A DNA stretch of 31,015 nucleotides from an uncultured Clostridia bacterium (GCA_946623765.1 CAMORL010000006.1:1-31015); one strand, 5' to 3'; counted from the stretch's first letter, positions 15,648-23,757 are shown. Numbers and translations are program-made. Notes: generated by a model from the sequence alone, not told the origin.

Positions 15648-16113
15648 AGATACCGTCCTCGATCTTTTTGACCTCGGCAGAGAACTTGTGCATGTTCACC
15701 GCGCGCCAATCCTCAAGGTCCTGGCACCATTCGGTTGCAAGGAACGTCTTGACCATCTCGATCGCCATCTCGGGTCCGACGATCCAGCCGCCCATGCACA
15801 GCACGTTCGCATTGTTGATCGCGCGCGCCATCTTTGCGGAGTAAACGCCCTCGCATGCAACGGCGTGGACGCCCTTGAATTTGTTCGACACGACGCACAT
15901 GCCCGCGCCGGTGCCGCAGATCAGAATCGCCTTCTCATAGGTACCGTTCTGCACGAGCGGCGCAACGTCGCTCGCCACGCGGTAGTAGGGGTGCACGTCG
16001 TTGAGATCCACCGTTCCGAGGTCGTCGAATTCGACGCCCGCTTCACAAAGATATGCCTTGATCGCTTCCTTTACGGCAAAGCCGGATTTATCGCTTCCGA
16101 TTGCAAGTTTCAT
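15637..16113 (-). CDS. RpiB/LacAB-family sugar isomerase
   Basis: This 158-residue protein belongs to the ribose-5-phosphate isomerase B / galactose-6-phosphate isomerase family. It starts MKLAIGSDKSGFAVK and carries the catalytic cysteine C66 in ILICGTGAGM, the NKFKGVHAVAC stretch and NNANVLCMGGWIVG. Family members interconvert aldose and ketose forms of four- to six-carbon phosphorylated or otherwise acidic sugars. It follows the transketolase C-terminal subunit by 17 bases behind CGGAGGAG. Candidates are ribose-5-phosphate isomerisation, or conversion of a tetrose product of the transketolase, such as 4-deoxy-4-sulfoerythrose in the sulfo-TK pathway. A tail of about 20 residues beyond the usual RpiB end is present. 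Confidence 0.9.
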   Translation of the reverse strand: MKLAIGSDKSGFAVKEAIKAYLCEAGVEFDDLGTVDLNDVHPYYRVASDVAPLVQNGTYEKAILICGTGAGMCVVSNKFKGVHAVACEGVYSAKMARAINNANVLCMGGWIVGPEMAIEMVKTFLATEWCQDLEDWRAVNMHKFSAEVKKIEDGIYGA

Positions 16114-16130
16114 AGTATTCTCCTCCGAAA

Positions 16131-17057
16131 TTATTTAAGCGCTACCGCTTCCTTGGCGGTTTTGATGATGTTTTCCTTCGTCAGTCCCATCACTTCGCGA
16201 AGATACGGCAGCTTGCCGACTTCGCCGAACCGGTCCTGAACGCCGACCGATTTCACCGGAATCTTCTCTTCCGCAAGCGCTTCAAGCACCGCGGAGCCGA
16301 GACCGCCGATCACGTTGTGGTTTTCCACCGTCAGCACGGCGCCGGTCTTTTTTGCGGACGCGAGCACCGCTTCACGGTCGATCGGTTTGATGGTATGGAT
16401 ATTGACGACTTCGCAGGATACGCCCTCTTTTTCGAGCGCGTCCGCTGCATCCAGCACGTCCTTCGTCAGCATGCCGGAAACGAAGATCGAAAGATCCGTT
16501 CCTTCCTTCAGCATGTCCGCCTGAAAGAGATCGAATTTATAATCCGCGGGAAATACGTCGGGCAGTTCCTTTCGGAACAGGCGCACATACACCGCGCCGT
16601 TATAATCGTTCAAAACCGGCATTGCCGCGCGAAGCTGCACGCCGTCGACCGGCTCAAAGATCACGAGTTCCGGGATCGAACGCAGCACGCCGATATCCTC
16701 CATGCTCATGTGCGTACCGCCGTTCAGCTCCGCCGAGATGCCCGGATCGGTGCCGACGATCTTCACGTTCTGCTTCGCGTACGCGATCGAAATCGCGATC
16801 TGATCGCAGATGCGGCGGCTCGCAAACGGCGTAAAGCTCTCGATCCATGGCTTGAACCCGTAGGAAGAAAGCCCTGCTGCAATCGACGCCATGTTCTGCT
16901 CCGCAACGCCGCAGTCAAAGATCTGCGTGCCGTAGAACTTTTCGCGCAGCTTCACGGTGCCGCTTGCCTTCGCAAGATCTGCGTCCAGCAGCACGACGTG
17001 CTTGTCCGCCTCCATAAGTTTGCCGAGACATTCCGCGTAAATTGCTCTCATTTCCAT
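16131..17057 (-). CDS. Transketolase, C-terminal subunit, copy 2 (sugar island)
   Basis: This 308-residue protein is the pyrimidine-binding plus C-terminal part of a second split transketolase. The catalytic glutamate is in CGVAEQNMASIAAG. FTPFASRRICDQ, GTDPGISAELNGGTHMSMED and DRFGEVGKLPYL follow the family order. It begins two bases after the stop of its N-terminal partner with GGGGAGG in front. Relative to copy 1 it differs throughout, including the substrate-side region, which suggests another acceptor or donor sugar. It is embedded with an RpiB-like isomerase and an alcohol dehydrogenase under a ROK repressor, which argues for a substrate-specific, inducible transketolase rather than a housekeeping enzyme. 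Confidence 0.92.
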   Translation of the reverse strand: MEMRAIYAECLGKLMEADKHVVLLDADLAKASGTVKLREKFYGTQIFDCGVAEQNMASIAAGLSSYGFKPWIESFTPFASRRICDQIAISIAYAKQNVKIVGTDPGISAELNGGTHMSMEDIGVLRSIPELVIFEPVDGVQLRAAMPVLNDYNGAVYVRLFRKELPDVFPADYKFDLFQADMLKEGTDLSIFVSGMLTKDVLDAADALEKEGVSCEVVNIHTIKPIDREAVLASAKKTGAVLTVENHNVIGGLGSAVLEALAEEKIPVKSVGVQDRFGEVGKLPYLREVMGLTKENIIKTAKEAVALK

Positions 17058-17059
17058 GA

Positions 17060-17887
17060 TTATGCCTCCCCTCTGATCTCACGGATCGCCGCTTCCGCCT
17101 GCTCCGCCGTGACGTTCGTGTTGTGGTTGCCCGCGCCGAGATCCTCGATCCACTTGACGCCGCAGCCTTTTTTCGTATTCAGGATCACCATTGTGGGCTT
17201 TCCGGACCCGATGCCGAGCTTCGCATGCTTCACCGCCGCGGAGACCTCATCGATATCGTTGCCGTCCTCGACGTCGATCACATTCCAGCCGAACGCTCTC
17301 CATTTTTCGTCCAAAGGCGCAATGCCGTTGACCTCTTCGACCGTTCCGTCGATCTGCAGCTTGTTGTAATCGGTGAACGCGATCAGATTGTCGAGCTTCT
17401 TGCTTGCCGCGAACATCGCCGCTTCCCAGATCTGTCCCTCCTGCGTTTCGCCGTCGCCGATCAGCGTGTAGATCGTCGCGCCGTCGTTTTCGAGCTTCGC
17501 GCCCAAAGCGACGCCGACCGCGCAGGAAAAGCCCTGACCCAAGGATCCTGTCGTCATGTCGATGCCCGTCGTGCGGTTCATGTCGCAATGGCTCGGCAGA
17601 TTCGTGCCGCCGCGGTTCAGCGTCAGAAGCTCTTTCTTGTCAAAATAGCCGCGATTCGCAAGCGTTGCGTACACCGCCGGACCCGCATGTCCCTTCGAGC
17701 AGATGAAGCGGTCGCGTCCCGCTTTTTTCGGCTCTTTCGGATCAATGTTCATTTCCTCAAAGTACAGTACGGTCAGAAGGTCGACGACCGAAAGGCAGCC
17801 GCCGATATGACCGACACCCAGGTTTCCGATGCACGTAAGAACGTCGCAGCGGATGTCCCTTGCGATTTCTTTCAGATTCTCTTTCAA
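17060..17887 (-). CDS. Transketolase, N-terminal subunit, copy 2 (sugar island), TTG start
   Basis: This 275-residue protein carries the thiamine diphosphate-binding half: SKGHAGPAVYATLANRG, GSLGQGFS and GDGETQEGQ through DYNKLQ. The start codon appears to be TTG at 17887, placed behind AAGGAG with a nine-base spacer; no in-frame ATG is better placed. It is the first gene of the seven-gene leftward operon, about 45 bases downstream of a strong promoter. It is paralogous to copy 1 at 8677-9519 but has a shorter N-terminus and C-terminus. Together with the next gene it should form the alpha2beta2 transketolase that performs carbon-carbon cleavage in this island. Confidence 0.92.
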   Translation of the reverse strand: MKENLKEIARDIRCDVLTCIGNLGVGHIGGCLSVVDLLTVLYFEEMNIDPKEPKKAGRDRFICSKGHAGPAVYATLANRGYFDKKELLTLNRGGTNLPSHCDMNRTTGIDMTTGSLGQGFSCAVGVALGAKLENDGATIYTLIGDGETQEGQIWEAAMFAASKKLDNLIAFTDYNKLQIDGTVEEVNGIAPLDEKWRAFGWNVIDVEDGNDIDEVSAAVKHAKLGIGSGKPTMVILNTKKGCGVKWIEDLGAGNHNTNVTAEQAEAAIREIRGEA

Positions 17888-17906
17888 TTCCCTGTTCTCC
17901 TTGCTA

Positions 17907-17938
17907 TTTAATTAAGTCTGTTAACCAATTAGATTTTA
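17907..17938. promoter_or_regulatory. AT-rich palindromic stretch, candidate ROK operator
   Basis: This AT-rich patch in an otherwise GC-rich region contains TTAATTAA and, a few bases on, GTTAACCAATTAG. It spans from the leftward -10 box into the leader of the transketolase operon. ROK repressors bind AT-rich TTA/TAA-type inverted repeats, so it is a natural target for the repressor at 12418-13638. This rests on base composition and position only. Confidence 0.35.
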
Positions 17939-17961
17939 TCCGCAGCGGCACGGCTTGTCAA
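17933..17961 (-). promoter_or_regulatory. Leftward promoter of the transketolase 2 operon
   Basis: On the minus strand, TTGACA (plus coordinates 17956-17961), 17 bases, TAAAAT (17933-17938) is close to consensus. Its -35 box lies only 11 bases from the -35 of the rightward promoter, so one bound repressor could affect both. Confidence 0.8.
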
Positions 17962-17972
17962 GGGAAAAAGCA

Positions 17973-18001
17973 TTGACTTTCCCCTGCCGTTGCTTTATGA
18001 T
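17973..18001 (+). promoter_or_regulatory. Rightward promoter of the isomerase / phosphorylase pair
   Basis: TTGACT (17973-17978), 17 bases, TATGAT (17996-18001) is a near-consensus vegetative promoter. It lies 38 bases before the isomerase start, which has GGAGGAT as ribosome binding site. Confidence 0.8.
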
Positions 18002-18039
18002 TGTTCAAAAGCACGAAATGATTCGGAGGATGAGAGAAT

Positions 18040-19380
18040 ATGAAGCCATTCACCCCTGTTTATGTTCCGGTCGGGGTTCCGACCTTTCATATGGAGAGCG
18101 CGGAAGACGCGTTCGTCCGCTCCCGCAATACGCTCCATGCGCTCGATGCGCGTTTCGTCTGCCCGGAGGAAAAGCTGCTTTCGATCGACGCGCTCAAAGC
18201 GTTCCTCGAACCGCTTTCTCCGGACCTCGTCGTGTTTCAGAACCTGACCTTTGCCAACGCCGCCTATATGAGCGAGGTGCTGCGCCGCGTCAACTGCCCC
18301 GTCGTTCTTTGGACGCTCAGAGAGCCGGTCATCGACGGCGGTCGGCTGCGCCTTAACTCTCTGACCGGCGCGTACTCCGCGGCAAATACGCTCCGCGCAT
18401 TCGGCGACCGTCCGTTCACCTATGTGTTCGGCGCGCCGGAAGAGGATCGTGTCAAAGAAGAATTGAATGCGGCGATTGCGGCGGCATCCCTAAAGCATGC
18501 AATGCGCGATCTCAGAATCGCCGCAATCGGGCATACCCCGCAGGGGTTCGGCTTCGGCAGAGCGCTCGATACGGAAATGATGAACACCTTCGGGGCGGAG
18601 CTCGTTTCGATCGAAGCGCGGGAGCTCATCGACCGCGCAAAGGGATATACGGACGAGGAATGTGCGCCGTATCTTGAAAAGACCGCCTGCGCAACCTGCG
18701 GTCTCGAATGCACGCCCGAAAAGAACCGCCTCGATCACGCGCGGCTTTACAAGGCATACAGCGACTACATCCGGGAAAACGGCGTCGGCGCGCTTGCGTC
18801 CCGCTGCTGGCCGGACTTTTTCACCGCGTTCGGCACGCCGGTGTGCACGGTGCTTTCGATGCTGAATGACGACGGCGTCGCTTCCGCCTGCGAAGCGGAT
18901 ATCTACGGCGCGCTGTCCATGTGGGTTGGCATGCAGCTTTCCGGCTCCCCCGTCTTTTTCGGCGATCCGGTCTCGCTCGATGAAACCGAAAACACGATCA
19001 CGTTCTGGCATTGCGGCGCGGCTGCGTGCTCGCTCGCAAGAAAGGACACCGGCGCGGTCGTCGGCGTGCATCCGAACCGCAAGATCGGTCCCGCGATGGA
19101 TTTCGGCTGCGATTCGTTTGAAGACGCGACGGTCTTCCGCATCGGCAGAGAGCCGGACGGAACGTTCCGGTTCTTCCTGACCGAGGGCGAAGCGCTCGAT
19201 AAGCCGAAGCAGTTCATCGGCACGAGTATCGTGATCAAGACGGATACGCCCGCGCGCGAGATCGTCGAGGACAGCGTACAGGACGGTTTTGAACCGCACT
19301 TTGTCGTGATCAAGGGGCGTCACGCAAAGACGCTCGAAGCGCTTGCGGCGTTTTACGGGTTCCCGGTATACCGGTATTGA
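18040..19380 (+). CDS. L-fucose/arabinose isomerase-like aldose-ketose isomerase
   Basis: This 446-residue protein fits the fucose-isomerase-like family of metal-dependent aldose-ketose isomerases. Predicted metal ligands are E285 (in CEADIYG), D309 (in FFGDPVSLDE) and H324 (in FWHCGAA). A cysteine-rich stretch (CATCGLEC, about 223-230) is unusual and could bind a metal or be structural. Members act on unphosphorylated sugars. As the first gene on the rightward side of the island promoter, it is well placed to isomerise the imported hexose or pentose to the ketose used by transketolase 2. I recall isomerases of this type acting on sulfoquinovose in Firmicutes, but the residues do not prove that substrate. 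L-fucose or other deoxy sugars remain possible. Confidence 0.8.
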   Translation: MKPFTPVYVPVGVPTFHMESAEDAFVRSRNTLHALDARFVCPEEKLLSIDALKAFLEPLSPDLVVFQNLTFANAAYMSEVLRRVNCPVVLWTLREPVIDGGRLRLNSLTGAYSAANTLRAFGDRPFTYVFGAPEEDRVKEELNAAIAAASLKHAMRDLRIAAIGHTPQGFGFGRALDTEMMNTFGAELVSIEARELIDRAKGYTDEECAPYLEKTACATCGLECTPEKNRLDHARLYKAYSDYIRENGVGALASRCWPDFFTAFGTPVCTVLSMLNDDGVASACEADIYGALSMWVGMQLSGSPVFFGDPVSLDETENTITFWHCGAAACSLARKDTGAVVGVHPNRKIGPAMDFGCDSFEDATVFRIGREPDGTFRFFLTEGEALDKPKQFIGTSIVIKTDTPAREIVEDSVQDGFEPHFVVIKGRHAKTLEALAAFYGFPVYRY

Positions 19381-19382
19381 GC

Positions 19383-20132
19383 ATGATCACGGATTCCTTT
19401 GACCCGAAATCCGAACCGCTGTTCACGGTCGAGTCGTTCGTCGGACCGCAGAAGCATCTCTGCGACGTCTGCGTTCTGACGTTTTCCGACGTGATCTTGC
19501 GGGAACTTGAGACGCGCTTTGCGCTGCGTAAAGTCGACGTTCTCCGTTCCGCAAACGGCGACCGCCCGATCTATCTGTTTGCGTATGAAGGCAAAACGCT
19601 CGCTGTCGTGCTTTGCGGAATCGGCGCGACGCTTGCCGGGGGACAGGTCGAAGAACTGAACTGGATCATCGGCGCGACAAAGTTTGTGATGTTCGGCTCG
19701 GCGGGATCCTTAAACCGTGAAGCGACCGCAGGCAGATATGTGATCCCCACGGAAGCGTACCGCGACGAGGGCATGTCCTATCACTACGCCCCGCCCGCGG
19801 ATTACATTGCGGTCAAAAACGCGAACCGCGTGGAGGAAATTTTCAGGGAACTGCAGCTTCCGTGCGTGAAGGGACGCGTGTGGACCACCGACGCGTTCTA
19901 CCGTGAGACACGCGATCAGTTTGAGAAGCGAAAAGCGGAAGGCTGTCTTGCGGTCGAAATGGAGCTTTCCGGCGTGCAGGCAGTGTGCGACTTCTGCGGT
20001 TTCGAACTCTACAATTTTCTGGTCACGGGCGACGTCCTCGACGCGCCGGTTTATGAAAACGACGGGCTGCACAGCGCAAACCACGGTCTGGACAAACTCG
20101 ATATTGCGCTCGAGATTGCAAAGCGGATCTGA
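19383..20132 (+). CDS. Nucleoside phosphorylase-family protein
   Basis: This 249-residue protein resembles uridine/purine nucleoside phosphorylases. It has the phosphate/ribose-side CGIGATLAGGQVEEL, MFGSAGSLN, VIPTEAYRDEGMSYHY, and the AVEMELSGVQAV stretch whose glutamates contact ribose in the family. It would cleave a nucleoside with phosphate to a base and pentose-1-phosphate. ATG at 19383 lies two bases after the isomerase stop; TTG at 19377 overlapping that stop is an alternative. No strong ribosome binding site is visible, so translation may be coupled to the isomerase. Its place in a sugar island is odd: it may feed pentose phosphate to transketolase, or it may have an altered substrate. 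Confidence 0.8.
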   Translation: MITDSFDPKSEPLFTVESFVGPQKHLCDVCVLTFSDVILRELETRFALRKVDVLRSANGDRPIYLFAYEGKTLAVVLCGIGATLAGGQVEELNWIIGATKFVMFGSAGSLNREATAGRYVIPTEAYRDEGMSYHYAPPADYIAVKNANRVEEIFRELQLPCVKGRVWTTDAFYRETRDQFEKRKAEGCLAVEMELSGVQAVCDFCGFELYNFLVTGDVLDAPVYENDGLHSANHGLDKLDIALEIAKRI

Positions 20133-20140
20133 ACGCACAA

Positions 20141-20178
20141 AAAAGGAACCGGTCGAAATGATCGGTTCCTTTGCTTTG
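20141..20178. terminator. Bidirectional intrinsic terminator
   Basis: A 10-bp stem (AAAGGAACCG / CGGTTCCTTT) lies between the convergent phosphorylase and symporter genes. On the minus strand it runs into TTTTTTGTG, a good U-tract for the symporter transcript. On the plus strand it is followed by TTTGCTTTG, a weaker one. Confidence 0.8.
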
Positions 20179-20185
20179 TCCGGAA

Positions 20186-21634
20186 TTATTCCGCCTGTTC
20201 TTTGAGGTATGCTTCCTTTTCGACCTGCAGTTCTTCGACGCGTTTCTTCGAAAGCGGATAGACGAAGCGCAGGATGAGGAACACCAGCAGGAACAGCGCC
20301 GCGGGGATCATGACCGAGTAGTTGTACATGGTCTTCAGCGCGTCGGGTGTAAGCCCCTCGGTCTTCAGCTGGCTGCCGTTGTAGCCGATGATGAGCAGCG
20401 GCACGTTGATGAGGATCGTCGCAACGGTCTGACCGAGCTTGCGCATGAAGGAATAGAACGCATAGCTCGTCGCGTCGTCGTTGATGCCGTATGCGACCTT
20501 ATTGTAGTCGATCGCATCCGAAGCGAGCGCCCAGATCAGCAGGAAGATAAACGCCGTGCCGATGCCGGCGACGAGGTTCGCGGCAAGGTACAGCCAAACG
20601 TTCGTGATGCCGAACAGCGAAAGCACGAACAGCCCGATATAGAACACCGCGGCGGCAAGGACGCCGTAAGAGCAGACCTCGCGGCGGCCGAACTTGTTGC
20701 CCATACGCGTTGCAAAGAACATAATGACCGCAACCGGCAGATACTGGAACACGGTCGGCAGCATCGTAAGTCCCTGCTTATTGAAGAACTTGTCGAAGAG
20801 GTACGTGTTGTAGCCCTGCCCGAACATCTGCGCCGCCAAAAACAGCATGGAAGCGATGGAAACCGCCATGAACGGACGGCTCTTTAAGAGCGTCAGAATG
20901 ATCTTCTTGGTCTGACCCTTTTCACGCTTTGCAGGCTGCGATGCGACGCGTTCTTTGCTCCAGCCGTAGCAGAGGAAATAGAACACGACCGCGAGCACCG
21001 CGATGGCGGCCGCACCGATCAGCGTGATTGTCGGGCTCATGACTTTCATCGCGTTGCCGCTCTCGTCGAGGATCGCGTTGCCGTTTGCGTCAAGCGCTTT
21101 CACATAGCAGAACGACGCCAGCAGCATTGCGGGCATTGCGCCGAACGTGGAGCCGATCGAACGGAACACGGACAGCGACGAACGTTCCTTATCGCTTGAC
21201 GTGATGACCTGCGCCATCGAGCCGTACGGGATATTGATGCAGGTGTAGAGCATGCCGAACAGGATGTACGTAAAGTAGATCCACACGGTACGCCACGTCA
21301 TCGAAAAGCCTTTGACGTTCAAAAACATCAGCACGGTCGCGACTGCAACAGGCACGGCAAAGACCTTCAGCCAATGGCGATAGCGTCCGTCCGGATAGAC
21401 ACGCGAGCCGTCGATCAGTCTGCCCCAGATCGGATCGTTGATCGCGTCCCATACGCGCGCTATGATCGTCATGATCATAACGCTCAGAACGCTGATTTCC
21501 AGCGCGTCCGTGTAGAACTTGTTCAGGACGCTCTGCGTCAGTCCGAACACAAGACAGCTTGCGAGATCGCCGAACGCATAGCCGATCTTGTCCTTCATCC
21601 GGATCCCGCTGGTGCGGGAAATATAAGACTCCAT
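20186..21634 (-). CDS. GPH-family (MFS) glycoside/sugar:cation symporter
   Basis: This 482-residue membrane protein has the GPH (glycoside-pentoside-hexuronide) family hallmarks. These are IGYAFGDLASCLVF in the first helix, the conserved loop DAINDPIWGRLIDGSR near 65-80, and GRYRHWLKVFAVP after it. About twelve membrane helices are evident, with a central cytoplasmic loop (SKERVASQPAKREKGQTKK). It couples sugar or glycoside uptake to a cation gradient. ATG at 21634 follows GGAGGG and is preferred to an internal ATG at 21598. It lies 18 bases downstream of the GH31 gene, so the two form one transcription unit: import, then hydrolysis in the cytosol. YihO and YihP of the E. coli sulfoquinovose operon belong to the same family. 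Confidence 0.88.
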   Translation of the reverse strand: MESYISRTSGIRMKDKIGYAFGDLASCLVFGLTQSVLNKFYTDALEISVLSVMIMTIIARVWDAINDPIWGRLIDGSRVYPDGRYRHWLKVFAVPVAVATVLMFLNVKGFSMTWRTVWIYFTYILFGMLYTCINIPYGSMAQVITSSDKERSSLSVFRSIGSTFGAMPAMLLASFCYVKALDANGNAILDESGNAMKVMSPTITLIGAAAIAVLAVVFYFLCYGWSKERVASQPAKREKGQTKKIILTLLKSRPFMAVSIASMLFLAAQMFGQGYNTYLFDKFFNKQGLTMLPTVFQYLPVAVIMFFATRMGNKFGRREVCSYGVLAAAVFYIGLFVLSLFGITNVWLYLAANLVAGIGTAFIFLLIWALASDAIDYNKVAYGINDDATSYAFYSFMRKLGQTVATILINVPLLIIGYNGSQLKTEGLTPDALKTMYNYSVMIPAALFLLVFLILRFVYPLSKKRVEELQVEKEAYLKEQAE

Positions 21635-21652
21635 TCTTTTTACCCTCCGTTG

Positions 21653-23632
21653 TTATTTATCCAAATCCGCGGCTTTGCGGAATAGATCCGAATACGCGCT
21701 GCCCTGTCTGAAGAACACGGGCGTCTGACCCAAAGGCGCGGGCACGGTGTATTCCCGCTCTCCCGTAAACGGTTTGCCGGTCCAGAAATCGACCCATTCG
21801 CCCTTCGGCAGAAAGACCTTGCGCGTCTTTGCGTGCCGTTCGATCACCGGGCAGACGAAAAGATCTTCGCCGAGGAAATAGCTGTACATGTCTCGGCTTT
21901 GTCCGTAATCCATCGCGTCATAGAAGTCCGGACGCATCGCGGGGAGTCCCGCCTTTGCGAGTTCCTCGCAATGCTTGATATACGGCTTCAATGCGGCGTG
22001 GATGTTCGTGAGACGCACCGTATGCGCTTTGACTTTTTCCGCGTCGAACTGCGCGTTCGCCCACGGACGGATGGATTCGTGGCTGCGCATCAGCAGCGAG
22101 AACGTGCACATTTCCATCCAGCGCGTGAACAGTTCCTCATTGCGTTTCAGCTTCATGAACGAGAAGAATCCGCCGACGTCGCAATGGATCATCGGTACGC
22201 CCGAGAACCCAAGCGAGAAGCTTGCAGGCATTACGCACGGCATGCCGTAGTCCTTCGTCGTATCGGTGTGCTGATCCCCGTTCCAAAGCACCGGCGCATA
22301 GCTTTGCACGCCGACATAGCCGGAGCGCATGAAGAACATCACGTCGTCCTTCCCGTACTCCTCCACCGCCTCGCGGTTGAGCTTTGCCCAAAGGACCGGC
22401 CACAGGTTATGCAGCGCTTTCGGATCGCCGTCGTGCAGTACGCAATCGACCGGCAGATATTCGCCGAAATCCGCCATCCAGCCGGACACGCCGAGATCGA
22501 GCATGTTCTTTTTAATCAGCACGTCTTTGGTGTAGCGCACCGCTTCGGGGTTCGTAAGGTCAATCATGCCTGCGTCGAATGTCGTAGACTTGATGTGATA
22601 GACGCTTCCGTCTGCATGCGTGATCAAAAAGCCCTTCTCCCTGCATTCCGTATAGAGCCGGCTGTCCTTGACAAGGTAAGGATTGATATAGGCAAGGAAG
22701 CGCACGCCGCGCGCGTTGAGCTTTTGGATCGCGTCCGAAAGACCGGGATAGAGTTTCTCATCGACCTCCCAGTTCCACCAGACCTGCTTGCCCATGACCG
22801 TGCGGTTTTCGCCGGACCAGTCCTGACTCCACACACCCGAGATTTTTGCGCCGGCGTCAAGCATGGCGAAGGTCTTTTCGAGGATCGTCTGCGTGCCGCC
22901 CTGAATGCCGAGGATCATGCCGTCGAAGCACCAGTCGGGCAGGTACTGCCGGTTCGGAATCTCTTCGGAAAGCGCAAGCAGCAGTGCGTCGAAGCTGTCG
23001 CCGAACGTCACCGAAAGCGCGTTCGGACACGCATCAAAGATAAACGTATACGCATCCTGTCCGAAGGTCGAAATGCCGTCGGACGCGGTGTCGAAGCGGA
23101 TCATTCGTCCGCGGTCGGTCACGAACACCGGCATCGGCGCATAGCTGCCGATTGCGGAATGCGGTTTTTCCCGGTAAAGCGCGCGCGGCAGAAGCGCCTT
23201 TTCGATGACGGTCTTCGCCTTGATGTGCTCGGACACGAAGTTCACGACCGTTTCGCCGCGCAGATTCGTCTGCCGATACTGCTCGCCGCCGCCGAATACC
23301 GCTTCTCCGTCGATCGCGGGGAGACGGAATTCATACGACCAGCCCTCTTCGCCCGAAAACATAAGCTGCGCGCCGTTCTGCTTTTCGGACACGGTGACCG
23401 AAAGGCTGTGTCCTTCTGCGGAAAATACGACGGTTTCGCCGTTTTCCGACACGTCGGTCAGCGGAACGCGCGCGACCTCCGTCACGGTCTCTTTCACCGT
23501 GCCGCGGTCGGCTTGATAAGTTTTTTCGCGGCGGATCGCCGTTGCAAAGGAAAACCCGGGTGCATGAACAAGCACCTGCCGGTCGCCGCACATCAGCTGA
23601 AAACGACCGGATTGATTCTGAAATGACAGCAT
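21653..23632 (-). CDS. GH31 alpha-glycosidase, YihQ/sulfoquinovosidase-like subgroup
   Basis: This 659-residue cytosolic enzyme has no signal peptide. It has the GH31 nucleophile D388 (WMADFGEYLP) and acid/base D453 (WNGDQHTD), and resembles E. coli YihQ through most of its C-terminal two thirds. Aligned by eye from memory, YihQ Q288 and W304 correspond to Q270 and W286. However, the sulfonate-binding R301 and Y508 correspond to Q283 (MGKQVWWNW) and F489 (DVGGFFSF). It may therefore hydrolyse another alpha-glycoside, or bind the sulfonate differently. It is the first gene of a two-gene unit with the GPH symporter, with its own promoter, and ATG at 23632 follows AGAGGGG. The family is certain; sulfoquinovosidase activity is doubtful. 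Confidence 0.88.
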   Translation of the reverse strand: MLSFQNQSGRFQLMCGDRQVLVHAPGFSFATAIRREKTYQADRGTVKETVTEVARVPLTDVSENGETVVFSAEGHSLSVTVSEKQNGAQLMFSGEEGWSYEFRLPAIDGEAVFGGGEQYRQTNLRGETVVNFVSEHIKAKTVIEKALLPRALYREKPHSAIGSYAPMPVFVTDRGRMIRFDTASDGISTFGQDAYTFIFDACPNALSVTFGDSFDALLLALSEEIPNRQYLPDWCFDGMILGIQGGTQTILEKTFAMLDAGAKISGVWSQDWSGENRTVMGKQVWWNWEVDEKLYPGLSDAIQKLNARGVRFLAYINPYLVKDSRLYTECREKGFLITHADGSVYHIKSTTFDAGMIDLTNPEAVRYTKDVLIKKNMLDLGVSGWMADFGEYLPVDCVLHDGDPKALHNLWPVLWAKLNREAVEEYGKDDVMFFMRSGYVGVQSYAPVLWNGDQHTDTTKDYGMPCVMPASFSLGFSGVPMIHCDVGGFFSFMKLKRNEELFTRWMEMCTFSLLMRSHESIRPWANAQFDAEKVKAHTVRLTNIHAALKPYIKHCEELAKAGLPAMRPDFYDAMDYGQSRDMYSYFLGEDLFVCPVIERHAKTRKVFLPKGEWVDFWTGKPFTGEREYTVPAPLGQTPVFFRQGSAYSDLFRKAADLDK

Positions 23633-23660
23633 AAATAAGCCCCTCTTGTTTCTTTCTTAT

Positions 23661-23690
23661 ATGATACAGGAAAAGCCCGCCGCATGTCAA
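23661..23690 (-). promoter_or_regulatory. Promoter of the GH31 / symporter operon
   Basis: On the minus strand, TTGACA (plus 23685-23690), 18 bases, TATCAT (23661-23666) is a strong candidate. A 7-bp inverted repeat, AAGCCCG at 23673-23679 and CGGGCTT at 23694-23700, brackets the -35 box and could be a repressor site. Confidence 0.7.
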
Positions 23691-23757
23691 GAACGGGCTT
23701 CATTTCAGCGGTCCGAAACCGTCGGCTTTTGCTCTTTTCTTTTCGGTCGGAATATGG

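Noticed and set aside
21833..23626. 597-codon rightward open frame opposite GH31
   Set aside because: The GH31 enzyme is unambiguous; the opposite frame is His/Arg-rich with no domain and no ribosome binding site.
21653..23632. Confident naming of the GH31 gene as sulfoquinovosidase
   Set aside because: Two of the sulfonate-contacting positions I recall are changed (Q283 and F489), so only the family is asserted.
23673..23700. Inverted repeat AAGCCCG/CGGGCTT as a terminator
   Set aside because: It lies between two divergent gene starts, overlaps a promoter, has a 14-base loop and no U-run.
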